DNA of 26,076 nt from JBBIGV01 sp037447335 (GTDB lineage: Bacteria; Bacteroidota; Ignavibacteria; Ignavibacteriales; Ignavibacteriaceae): contig JBBIGV010000052.1 in NCBI GenBank assembly GCA_037447335.1, positions 1 through 26,076 of the forward strand, read 5' to 3'. The notes under the pieces were generated by a model. That model was not told the origin of the DNA and did not search any database. It was given only the letters and a program-made list of their open reading frames with translations. Shown one piece after another: positions 6,488 to 13,772 of the stretch (position 1 is its first letter; each line of letters starts with the position of its first letter). The position numbers were made by a program, and so were the translations under genes.

Positions 6488-7732
6488 TCACTTTAATAAA
6501 GTCATTTTACGGACTTGTGTATTGCTGCCTTGAGTTAACCTGTAAAGATACAAACCCGAGCTTAGATCGTGCGGATCAAATTCAACTTCATAAATTTTTC
6601 CAGGCTCAATATTACCGGAAAATAATATTTGAACCATTTGCCCGAGAGCATTGTAAACACTTAGCACAGCAAACTCCTCCGAATCAGAATAAAAGCGAAT
6701 TCTGGTTGAAGGATTAAACGGATTCGGAAAATTCTGTTCAAGGGAAAAAGATTCCGGTGCGGTATTAATTTCAACCTGAATCGTGCTGCTGTAAGTGGAT
6801 GTTCCGTCAAAATCTATCTGTTTTAATCTGTAGTAATATATTCCGGAAGCAAGATTTATATCTTTGTAAGAATATTCTCTGATTTCAGTACTCGTACCTG
6901 CGCCATAAATAAAAGTCAGCTCGATGAAGTTATCCCCATCAGAACTTCTTTCTACACCGAATCCTAAGTTATTAGTTTCGGAAGCAGTTGACCATTTCAG
7001 TAAAACAGTTGAGCCAGAAACAACAGCATTGAAAGCAATCAGTTCAACCGGAAGCGGAGTGTGTGAAGTATAAGTACGACCAGTATTCAAATCAACGTAG
7101 AAGAAAACATTTTGATTTGGGGAGGTTGTAGAATAAGTAATATTTGCTGAATTTACCTGCCGGTTATCACTACCCCAGGCATCCCAAGTACCGGTACGAG
7201 TTGGTTTCCAGTTATAAGTTCCGGGGGCAGCAACTACAAGGTAATAAGCATAGATATTATCGTTAGCAAGCGGGTCTCCATTTGTACCGTCGTCGTACAT
7301 CACTTCGGGACCGGCATTATTCCATCCGTTATGATCACCAACTGCAACAATATTGGCTGTTGGCGGCAGTTGATCTGTTACATTCACAATATTTGTTGAA
7401 GGCAGCCAACCGTCGCTGTAACTATTACTATCAAAAGTAAACAGTAAAGATTGATTTGGAGATGTTGTATATAACCAACTGTTTGATGCAGGGTGATTTA
7501 CCGACCAGTCATCAACAGTTACTTTAAATTCGTGTCTTCCTGGTGTATTTATTGAAATCAGGCGTGAAAAAATACCATCTCCTGCTACAAGGTCTCCGTT
7601 GATGCCATCATCTACAAGCTGATGAGCCGTACCTGCCCAACCGTTAAAAGTACCTCGTACATACCAGGGCTGCGCAAATAAACTAATTGTTGAAAAAAAC
7701 AATAAAAGGCAAAGTGTAATAAAAGATTTCAA
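6488..7732 (-). CDS. Secreted protein with duplicated beta domain and type IX sorting domain
   Basis: This 414-aa protein has a signal peptide (residues 1-20, cleavage likely before QPWYV). Two related repeats follow, about 22-103 and 125-216; both contain an (N)GW motif near the start, a DDG(I/T)NGD acidic turn, a GxGIF/NDNIY strand and a TTSPNQ block near the end. They resemble carbohydrate-binding or early-set beta-sandwich modules. A fibronectin-III-like region (about 228-320) leads to the C-terminal sorting domain (about 328-414) with NFPNPFNPST and a closing VRKMTLLK, the type IX secretion signal. It is therefore probably exported through the outer membrane and attached to the surface or released. 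The start is TTG at 7732 with GGAG 7 nt upstream. It lies 21 bp after the SPOR lipoprotein gene. No catalytic domain was recognised. Confidence 0.85.
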   Translation of the reverse strand: MKSFITLCLLLFFSTISLFAQPWYVRGTFNGWAGTAHQLVDDGINGDLVAGDGIFSRLISINTPGRHEFKVTVDDWSVNHPASNSWLYTTSPNQSLLFTFDSNSYSDGWLPSTNIVNVTDQLPPTANIVAVGDHNGWNNAGPEVMYDDGTNGDPLANDNIYAYYLVVAAPGTYNWKPTRTGTWDAWGSDNRQVNSANITYSTTSPNQNVFFYVDLNTGRTYTSHTPLPVELIAFNAVVSGSTVLLKWSTASETNNLGFGVERSSDGDNFIELTFIYGAGTSTEIREYSYKDINLASGIYYYRLKQIDFDGTSTYSSTIQVEINTAPESFSLEQNFPNPFNPSTRIRFYSDSEEFAVLSVYNALGQMVQILFSGNIEPGKIYEVEFDPHDLSSGLYLYRLTQGSNTQVRKMTLLK

Positions 7733-7739
7733 AAAGCTG

Positions 7740-7743
7740 CTCC
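7740..7743 (-). promoter_or_regulatory. Shine-Dalgarno supporting a TTG start
   Basis: GGAG on the minus strand sits 7 nt upstream of the TTG at 7732. The resulting N-terminus is a good signal peptide, so the TTG start is well supported. Confidence 0.6.
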
Positions 7744-7753
7744 GTTTTTAAAA

Positions 7754-8179
7754 TTACTTAATAACAGTTAATATCCACGCATCATTATAATCTGGCAAAC
7801 GCCATAACTCATTACGCAATTTTTCAGCATCCGATCTATCTGTAAAAAATGGTTTTATGTGAACCACGAACAGATTCACCCGGTTACTATAAGATATTTC
7901 AATTTCTTTATTGAGTTTTGAACGACTTGTTTTTGCAAAATTTTCAGCCTTTTCTTTTGTAGTAAAAGCACCTATCTGAACTATAAAATATTTCATCCCC
8001 GTATAAGGTGGATCAGTTTCAGGATCATATATATTAATTATGTTTTCTTCGGGGATTTCGTCAAACACATAAACCTCATCATCACCTGATTCTTTCGTTG
8101 TTTCTTGGGTCGTTCCACAACTCTGCAGAATGATCGAGAGGAAAAATAAAGTTATTATACTGATAAGAAAGACTCTCAT
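7754..8179 (-). CDS. SPOR-domain lipoprotein
   Basis: This 141-aa protein begins with a lipoprotein signal: a hydrophobic stretch to residue 18 and a lipobox LQSC with the lipidated cysteine at C21. An acidic linker follows, then a SPOR domain (about residues 60-135) starting at KYFIVQIGAF and including VNLFVVHIKPF. SPOR domains bind denuded glycan strands of peptidoglycan, often at division sites, so it probably acts at the cell wall, anchored in a membrane. I prefer the ATG at 8179 over the one at 8248 because it places the signal peptide at the N-terminus; the longer form would bury it and its ATG lies inside a palindrome. It is the first gene of a unit with the T9SS-sorted protein. Confidence 0.85.
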   Translation of the reverse strand: MRVFLISIITLFFLSIILQSCGTTQETTKESGDDEVYVFDEIPEENIINIYDPETDPPYTGMKYFIVQIGAFTTKEKAENFAKTSRSKLNKEIEISYSNRVNLFVVHIKPFFTDRSDAEKLRNELWRLPDYNDAWILTVIK

Positions 8180-8238
8180 TAGCGTGACACCTATATTTAA
8201 TTTGCGGAAAAATAAAATAAAAAAAGGATTTTTACCAC

Positions 8239-8256
8239 AAAAAACCATGGTTTTTT
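8239..8256. promoter_or_regulatory. 18-bp perfect palindrome
   Basis: AAAAAACCATGGTTTTTT is a perfect palindrome centred on an NcoI-like CCATGG core. Its position, 60-77 bp upstream of the SPOR gene start, suits an operator for a dimeric regulator, but the A/T runs could also arise by chance. Confidence 0.35.
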
Positions 8257-8272
8257 ACAGGGCAATTTTTTC

Positions 8273-8312
8273 GCATGAGCTTAAATAAATTCAATTCTTT
8301 AAGCCTTCATGC
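8273..8312. repeat. Interrupted 13-bp hairpin
   Basis: GCATGAGCTTAAA (8273-8285) pairs with TTTAAGC (8298-8304) and TCATGC (8307-8312), with a 2-nt bulge and a 12-nt loop. Neither strand shows a T-tract right after the stem, so it is not a usual terminator. It may be an untranslated-leader structure or a protein-binding site. Confidence 0.5.
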
Positions 8313-8368
8313 CTGTTTATTTGAACCATATTAATAAAATTTATCAAAAACAGAGAATTAATAAAAAA

Positions 8369-8488
8369 ATGAATCGTATAAAAAAATATGATTTAGATAT
8401 TGCTTCTATTCCGAGACTTGAGTATCATTGCCGGCAATTAATTAAGCTCATTAGAGCGATAATTCCTCAAAAATATCGGAGTTATTAA
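8369..8488 (+). CDS. Candidate 39-aa basic peptide upstream of the lipoprotein
   Basis: This is an ATG-to-TAA frame of 39 codons whose stop ends 2 nt before the lipoprotein ATG at 8491. The peptide (MNRIKKYDLDIASIPRLEY, then a cationic amphipathic segment around RQLIKLIRAIIPQ) has about nine Arg/Lys against three acidic residues. The ribosome-binding site of the lipoprotein gene lies within its last codons, so translation of the two would be coupled. Its own Shine-Dalgarno is weak (AGAGA about 13 nt upstream). It may be a leader peptide, a small protein of its own, or chance. Confidence 0.35.
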   Translation: MNRIKKYDLDIASIPRLEYHCRQLIKLIRAIIPQKYRSY

Positions 8489-8490
8489 AG

Positions 8491-9300
8491 ATGAAAAGTT
8501 TGTATACTTTTACTTTTTCATTTCTGCTTGCAATATTGATGGCAACATCTGCATTGTTTGTAGGATGTACAAAATCTGAGAGCCCTACTAATGGCGGCAC
8601 TCAACCAGACCCTGTACCGGCAAATATTTTCCCTTTGATAGCCGGGCATGTTCTTATGTATAATTCAGGTGCGCTATTGTACCTTGATACGGATAGTGTA
8701 ATTGCTGGCAGCAGCACAGGTTATGCATCCACCTGGATTGTTGCCGGAAAGGTTGCTCCGGGTCCTCCTCCTTTCACACAGCCGACGGTAATCCTCGATA
8801 CTACAATTGTTTTTGGAATGACCGTGCCCAGAACTTTTATGGCACATCACGATACTTCCAAAAACGAATTTCATTTCTTAACAAATCTTGGTTATTTTTT
8901 CAGAAGCCAGAAAATTTACAATACACCCGGCGACTCTGCATCCGGAGTGAGAGCAGATTCGTTAAGATGGATATTGCTCGCTAAGCCATCCGCAGGTGTG
9001 GGTGTCGAGTGGGTTGCATTCAACGAAACTTTTACCAGCGATGCAGTTGGACAGATAAGGCTCGAAATAAAAGGCGCCTTTGAAGCTAAAGAAAACATGA
9101 CTGCAGCCGGTACTAATTACGAAACTTACCGCCTTGTTGCTACGCGAAGGGTTTATTTAGGCACTTCAACTATATCCATTTCAACTAACCCAACAGCCAA
9201 ATTGTGGTTTGCTGAAAACGTCGGTCCGGTAAAGATTGAGCTTCGTGGAGATGCAGAATCAAATGGTAAGGTTCAAACCTTAACAGGAAAAAATTTCTGA
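8491..9300 (+). CDS. Lipoprotein of unknown function paired with a TonB-dependent receptor
   Basis: This 269-aa protein has a signal peptide and a lipobox-like FVGC with the lipidated cysteine at C26, followed by a Ser/Pro/Asn/Gly-rich linker (about 28-45). The remaining ~225 residues look like a beta-rich fold, with several ALxYLDTDSV- and VRLEIKGAF-like strands, and match no family I can name. GGAG at 8478-8481 lies 9 nt before the ATG. A terminator hairpin and 88 bp separate it from the TonB-dependent receptor gene, so the two may be produced in different amounts. By analogy with other receptor-lipoprotein pairs it may be a surface or periplasmic binding protein; this is inference from position only. 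Confidence 0.8.
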   Translation: MKSLYTFTFSFLLAILMATSALFVGCTKSESPTNGGTQPDPVPANIFPLIAGHVLMYNSGALLYLDTDSVIAGSSTGYASTWIVAGKVAPGPPPFTQPTVILDTTIVFGMTVPRTFMAHHDTSKNEFHFLTNLGYFFRSQKIYNTPGDSASGVRADSLRWILLAKPSAGVGVEWVAFNETFTSDAVGQIRLEIKGAFEAKENMTAAGTNYETYRLVATRRVYLGTSTISISTNPTAKLWFAENVGPVKIELRGDAESNGKVQTLTGKNF

Positions 9301-9320
9301 TCATCCCGATATTTATTATG

Positions 9321-9356
9321 AACCCCAATCCGCCTGGCTTGGGGTTTATTATTTTT
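9321..9356 (+). terminator. Rho-independent terminator between lipoprotein and TonB receptor genes
   Basis: A perfect 8-bp stem, AACCCCAA (9321-9328) and TTGGGGTT (9339-9346), encloses a 10-nt loop and is followed by TTTATTATTTTT. It starts 20 bp after the lipoprotein stop codon and 33 bp before the receptor start, so it would cut or reduce transcription into the receptor gene. Confidence 0.75.
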
Positions 9357-9388
9357 ACAAGTGTAAATAACAGTGGAGATTAAAAAAA

Positions 9389-11605
9389 ATGATTAAGTTA
9401 TCTCTCATTTTTCAGCTTTTCATATTTTCTATTCTTGTACTTCCGCAGCAAACAGGAAGCCTTACAGGCAGAGTAACCGATTCAAAATCCGGCGAACCCC
9501 TTTCATTCATAAATGTTGTGGTAGAAAATACAGGATTGGGCAGCGCAACAGATTATGAGGGGTATTATCAGATTTCCGGTTTGCCTGCCGGTTCTCATAA
9601 GGTTATCGTAACAGCAGTCGGTTTTTCAAAGCACACCGAAACTGTTTTCATTGAAGCATTAAAAGTTACAAACAAAAATTTTACTCTGCGTTCCACATCG
9701 ATTGATGTTGGTGAAGTTGTTGTATATGGTGCAACTTTGCGCCGGCAAAGAATAACCGAAGCGCCATCAGCAATTACTGTTATTGAACGGAGAGATATAA
9801 ATCGGTTTGCAAGTCATGGTCAGATAGCAAAATTGCTTGAAATGGAACCCGGAATTGATATTGCACAAAGCGGCTTGTTTGATTTTAATCTTAATACCAG
9901 AGGGTTTAACAGTTCACTAAACAGGCGGGTTTTAATTTTACTTGATGGGCGCGACCTCGGCACAGCTTTTCTCGGTGCCACAGAATGGAATGGACTCTCT
10001 ACACCGCTTGAGGAATTAGGCCGCATTGAACTTGTCAAAGGCCCCGGTTCTGCTCTTTATGGTGCAAATGCTTTTAACGGGGTTCTGAATATTTCTTCAA
10101 TGATGCCAAGAGAAAATCCCGGAGCAAGGATAAATATTACCGGTGGTGAATCAAGTTCTTTCAGAGGTGATATCAGATTTACAAACGTCGTTGGTAAACT
10201 AAGTTATCGTGCAATAGTCGGGGGCTACCAGGGAAAATCTTTTGTATCTTCAAGAAAGAATAACAACTTTGAGTACGAGGGGCTTATACTTGGATTAAAT
10301 AATGAACAGATTGATATAAATACTGACCCCGTAAGGTCTATTTACGGCAGTATGCGAATCGATTATGATATTGATGATGCATCAATGCTTACAGCCGAGG
10401 GTGGACTCACACAGGTGGAAAATGAGGTGATCGTTACCGGAATCGGGCGTGTCCAGATTCAAAATGCGAAACGTCCGTGGGCAAGACTAAATTATCTGGG
10501 TCATGGTTTAAACCTGAACTACTGGGCTAACGGAAGACTTAACACCAAACCCGAAAAGTCGCTTGCAACCGGATTGGAACTGATTCAGGATGCGTGGATA
10601 CATCACGCCGAGGTACAATATTCATTTACAACTTTATCTGACAAACTATTTATTGTAATTGGCGGTTCGCACAGGATGGTAAATATCGATACTAAAAAAA
10701 CTCTGATGCTTGAAGCAAGAACTGATAATACATCAGGACTATTTACACAGCTTGAATATTCTTTGTTATCTTCATTAAAGATTATTGGGGCTGTTCGATG
10801 GGACAGAAGCTCGCTGCACGTCAGCGAGGTATCACCCAAAGTTGCTATTGTTTACAACTTCAACCCGCTCCACTCAATAAGAGCTACTTACAACCAGGCT
10901 TTTCAAGCGCCTAACTATTCGGAACAGTATCTTTATGTAAAATCACCGCCGACAATTCCTCCGTTTACAACATCAACATTATACCTTGGCAATCCGGATC
11001 TTATTACTGAAAAGATAACAGGCTACGAGATCGGGTACAAAGGCGTATTTGATAATCGTCTCTTTCTGACCCTGGATGTTTATTATAATGTGTTGAAAGA
11101 TTTTATAACTGATTTAGGTCCAACCGGAAATAGTATCTTTGAGGAAGGGATTCGTTATTCTATCTGGTCTTATAATAATGCAGGTAAGGTTAATGAATAC
11201 GGTTTTGAAGCAGCCGCAAATTTTTATATTTCAGACGAGTTTGTAATTGATGCAAATTATTCTTATTTCGATTTTGAAGTAATCGAAAAAGATCCTAATG
11301 ATTATCTGCTGCCAAATTCTCCCAAATACAAAATCAACGGCGGCATAACTTATTATCATCCTGATGGACATGATGCTTCAATTAAAATTAAATACGTCCC
11401 GACATTTCCCTGGGCTGCTGGCATTTTCCGCGACGGTGATGTGCTTGCATATACAATGTTAAACATCGGGGGAACTTATCGTATTTCAAATAACCTGAGC
11501 TTTAATCTTAACGTCACTAATCTTCTGGATAGAAGGCATTATGAAATTCTCGGGGGTTCGTTATTGGGCAGAAGAGCTTTGCTCACTATGTCCTTATTTT
11601 TCTGA
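9389..11605 (+). CDS. TonB-dependent outer-membrane receptor with N-terminal carboxypeptidase-like domain
   Basis: This 738-aa receptor has a signal peptide (1-19), a carboxypeptidase-regulatory-like domain (about 24-105, beginning GSLTGRVTDSKSGEPL), a likely TonB-box-like segment (VGEVVVYG, about 107-114), a plug domain (about 120-225 with LVKGPGSALYGANAFNGV) and a 22-strand-type beta barrel to the end. The last residue is Phe, as is usual for outer-membrane barrels. It takes up a substrate using proton-motive energy passed by TonB-ExbB-ExbD. The substrate cannot be told; siderophores, cobalamin and sugars are all possible. GGAG at 9375-9378 is 10 nt before the ATG. It is only 88 bp from the lipoprotein gene but has a terminator in front, so it relies on read-through or on a promoter in the gap. 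Confidence 0.93.
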   Translation: MIKLSLIFQLFIFSILVLPQQTGSLTGRVTDSKSGEPLSFINVVVENTGLGSATDYEGYYQISGLPAGSHKVIVTAVGFSKHTETVFIEALKVTNKNFTLRSTSIDVGEVVVYGATLRRQRITEAPSAITVIERRDINRFASHGQIAKLLEMEPGIDIAQSGLFDFNLNTRGFNSSLNRRVLILLDGRDLGTAFLGATEWNGLSTPLEELGRIELVKGPGSALYGANAFNGVLNISSMMPRENPGARINITGGESSSFRGDIRFTNVVGKLSYRAIVGGYQGKSFVSSRKNNNFEYEGLILGLNNEQIDINTDPVRSIYGSMRIDYDIDDASMLTAEGGLTQVENEVIVTGIGRVQIQNAKRPWARLNYLGHGLNLNYWANGRLNTKPEKSLATGLELIQDAWIHHAEVQYSFTTLSDKLFIVIGGSHRMVNIDTKKTLMLEARTDNTSGLFTQLEYSLLSSLKIIGAVRWDRSSLHVSEVSPKVAIVYNFNPLHSIRATYNQAFQAPNYSEQYLYVKSPPTIPPFTTSTLYLGNPDLITEKITGYEIGYKGVFDNRLFLTLDVYYNVLKDFITDLGPTGNSIFEEGIRYSIWSYNNAGKVNEYGFEAAANFYISDEFVIDANYSYFDFEVIEKDPNDYLLPNSPKYKINGGITYYHPDGHDASIKIKYVPTFPWAAGIFRDGDVLAYTMLNIGGTYRISNNLSFNLNVTNLLDRRHYEILGGSLLGRRALLTMSLFF

Positions 11606-11628
11606 TGCATATTAAATTTAATCTCTTT

Positions 11629-11688
11629 AAGAGGCTGCTACGGATGTATTACTCAACACGTTCGATAAGACAGCCTTTTTATTTTTTA
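11629..11688 (+). terminator. Probable terminator after the TonB receptor
   Basis: AAGAGGCTG (about 11629-11637) can pair with CAGCCTTTT (11671-11679), giving a 9-bp stem with one G-T pair, around a 33-nt loop; TTTTTATTTTTTA follows. It lies about 25 bp after the receptor stop. A second small hairpin, AGGCA-GAAA-TGCCT at 11730-11743 followed by a T-run, lies closer to the convergent biotin-carrier gene. Confidence 0.55.
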
Positions 11689-11755
11689 TATTGATTAAAA
11701 CTCGGGTGTAGAAATTTTTGAGATTATGAAGGCAGAAATGCCTGAACTTTTTCAC

Positions 11756-12256
11756 TCATTCAATAATAAGTATAACCGCATTTTTATCTACCGGTTCACC
11801 CTCTTTAACAAAAATTTTTTTAATTTCTCCTGAACCGGGAGAGCGAATAATATTTTCCATTTTCATTGCTTCAAGTATAACAAGAGGGTCGCCAATCTGA
11901 ACACTGTCTCCAATCTGCTTTCTTAATTTCAGTATCATACCGGGCATTGGCGCTTTAACATCAATTTTGTGTTGTGCTTTCGCTCCCGATGCAATAAGCT
12001 TCGACGCTCTCTCCTGAAGTGCAGTCCGGACAGTTAAAGTTACCTGTTTACCTTCAATCTGAAGCGCAAACTCTTCACTGTTGATTTTATCAAATGAGAT
12101 GTTAAAAAATTTATTTTCAATTCTTAGCCTGTAGGTATGAGAATTCAACCTTACTAACTCGTATTGAAGTTTCTTCCCTTCAAATAAAACACTGGAATTG
12201 CCGGAAAAACTAACTTCCCTTTTATTCCCGTTTATAGAAATAATGTAATCACTCAT
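11756..12256 (-). CDS. Biotin carboxyl carrier protein of an acyl-CoA or related carboxylase
   Basis: This 166-aa protein carries biotin between the biotin carboxylase and a carboxyltransferase. The C-terminal half (about 95-166) is a biotinyl domain with the EAMKME motif; K132 is the biotin site, and the KAPMPGMI strand begins the domain. The N-terminal ~90 residues are a beta-rich region found in carriers of propionyl-CoA or methylcrotonyl-CoA type enzymes rather than in the fatty-acid AccB, which has an Ala/Pro-rich linker. Its ATG overlaps the end of the biotin carboxylase gene by 8 bp, so the two are coupled. No carboxyltransferase gene is in this window. It faces the TonB receptor unit tail to tail. 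Confidence 0.9.
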   Translation of the reverse strand: MSDYIISINGNKREVSFSGNSSVLFEGKKLQYELVRLNSHTYRLRIENKFFNISFDKINSEEFALQIEGKQVTLTVRTALQERASKLIASGAKAQHKIDVKAPMPGMILKLRKQIGDSVQIGDPLVILEAMKMENIIRSPGSGEIKKIFVKEGEPVDKNAVILIIE

Positions 12257-13739
12257 AAAGCTGGCTTGTCCATTTATTTACAAAACGGTTTTTTGAAGTT
12301 TTCAAATTTTTGCTTCTGTTTTGTTCTTTCATTAAAGCAGCAAAAACTGCAGCGGCCGTTTCTTCTTCCGCGGTCATTTTTTTGGCAGACTGATATTCAG
12401 GCAGCAATTCACTCTCAATAAAATTAATATTAAAACTTGCATCGTTAAATGCAGAACTTAATAGTATTGCTTTTAAGAATTGGATATTATTGGTTACGCC
12501 TGCAATATTAAACTCTTCCAGGGCTGATACGCACCTTTTAACAGCCTGCTGTCTGCTGTTATTCCAGCAAATAAGTTTTGCTATCAACGGGTCGTAATAA
12601 ACAGATATTTCAGAGCCCTGTTCAAAGCCGGAATCAACTCTTACTCCGGGACCAGAAGGCGCATTGTATTCATATATTCTTCCGGTTGATGGCAGGAAGT
12701 TATTCTCTGCATCTTCGGCATAAATACGGCATTCAACTGCATGTCCGTTTATTTTTAAGTCTTCCTGATTAAATGATATTTTATTTCCGGCAGCAACAGA
12801 AATCTGTTCTTTTACAAGATCAACTCCTGTTATTAATTCTGTTACGGGATGCTCCACCTGGAGCCTTGTATTCATCTCAAGAAAATAAAAATTCCTGTTC
12901 TTATCCATTAAGAATTCAATTGTGCCGGCATTAAAATAATTGCATGCCTTAGCCGCGTTAATTGCAGCACCGGTAAGTTTATTTCTTGTTGTTTCATCAA
13001 CCGAAGCGGACGGGGCTTCTTCAATAATCTTCTGATGCCTTCTCTGGGCTGAACATTCTCTTTCAAAAAGATGGCGGTAATTACCGTGCTTATCGGCAAT
13101 TATCTGAACCTCAATGTGCTTGGGATTTTCAATATACTTCTCAATATAAACTGCTTCATCTGAAAAGGCTTTAAGCGCTTCTCTTTGTGTAGCTTCCAGC
13201 GCTTCCTTAAATTGATTTTTATCGCTGACTTTCCTCATACCCTTTCCCCCGCCGCCGGCAGAAGCTTTAAGCAGAACGGGATAGCCAATTTGTCCGGCAA
13301 CTGCTAAAGCTTCGTCAATATTTTTTACAGGCTTTGTGGTACCGGGCACGATAGGCACTTTATTTTTTTGCATTAATGTACGGGCTGCTGTTTTGCTTCC
13401 CATCATTTTTACAGAAGAAGAGGATGGTCCGATAAATACCAAACCGGAGTCTTCGACTTTTTTTATGAAGGCGGCATTTTCTGAAAAGAATCCGTAGCCC
13501 GGATGAATTGCATCTGCCTTAATTTTTTTTGCGAGTAAAATTATTTTATCGGCATTCAAATAGGATTCAGATGATTGCGCAGGACCAATCAGATGGGCTT
13601 CATCCGCCAAACGCGGGTGAAGTGCAGTTTTATCAGCTTCAGAATAAACCGCCGCAGATTTAATTCCTAATTCTTTGCAGGCACGGATAATCCTGACTGC
13701 AATTTCAGATCTGTTTGCTATTAAAATCTTTTTGAACAT
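12249..13739 (-). CDS. Biotin carboxylase subunit
   Basis: This 496-aa enzyme carboxylates biotin on the carrier protein using ATP and bicarbonate. It shows all three biotin-carboxylase regions: the N-terminal fold with ILIANRSEIAVRIIRA, the ATP-grasp region with the glycine-rich KASAGGGGKGM loop (about 158-168), and the C-terminal domain. The catalytic block EMNTRLQVEHPVTE includes E288, N290, R292, Q294 and E296, all present. At about 496 aa it is longer than fatty-acid AccC (about 450) because of a lysine/glutamate-rich tail after residue 450, more like acyl-CoA carboxylase alpha chains without the fused carrier domain. It lies 33 bp after mutS2 and overlaps the carrier gene by 8 bp. I avoid the name accC because the substrate of the complex is unknown. 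Confidence 0.93.
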   Translation of the reverse strand: MFKKILIANRSEIAVRIIRACKELGIKSAAVYSEADKTALHPRLADEAHLIGPAQSSESYLNADKIILLAKKIKADAIHPGYGFFSENAAFIKKVEDSGLVFIGPSSSSVKMMGSKTAARTLMQKNKVPIVPGTTKPVKNIDEALAVAGQIGYPVLLKASAGGGGKGMRKVSDKNQFKEALEATQREALKAFSDEAVYIEKYIENPKHIEVQIIADKHGNYRHLFERECSAQRRHQKIIEEAPSASVDETTRNKLTGAAINAAKACNYFNAGTIEFLMDKNRNFYFLEMNTRLQVEHPVTELITGVDLVKEQISVAAGNKISFNQEDLKINGHAVECRIYAEDAENNFLPSTGRIYEYNAPSGPGVRVDSGFEQGSEISVYYDPLIAKLICWNNSRQQAVKRCVSALEEFNIAGVTNNIQFLKAILLSSAFNDASFNINFIESELLPEYQSAKKMTAEEETAAAVFAALMKEQNRSKNLKTSKNRFVNKWTSQLYE

Positions 13740-13772
13740 TTCTTTCTGCTAAAATTTTATATTTGCCGTATG

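Larger units (their letters stand above)
8180..8490. other. Divergent intergenic control region
   Basis: This 311-bp AT-rich stretch separates the minus-strand SPOR gene from the plus-strand lipoprotein gene and must carry both promoters. I see no confident promoter box. It holds an 18-bp perfect palindrome (8239-8256), a hairpin with a 13-bp stem (8273-8312), and a 39-codon ORF (8369-8488) that ends 2 nt before the lipoprotein ATG. GGAG at 8478-8481 is the ribosome-binding site of the lipoprotein gene. Confidence 0.6.
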
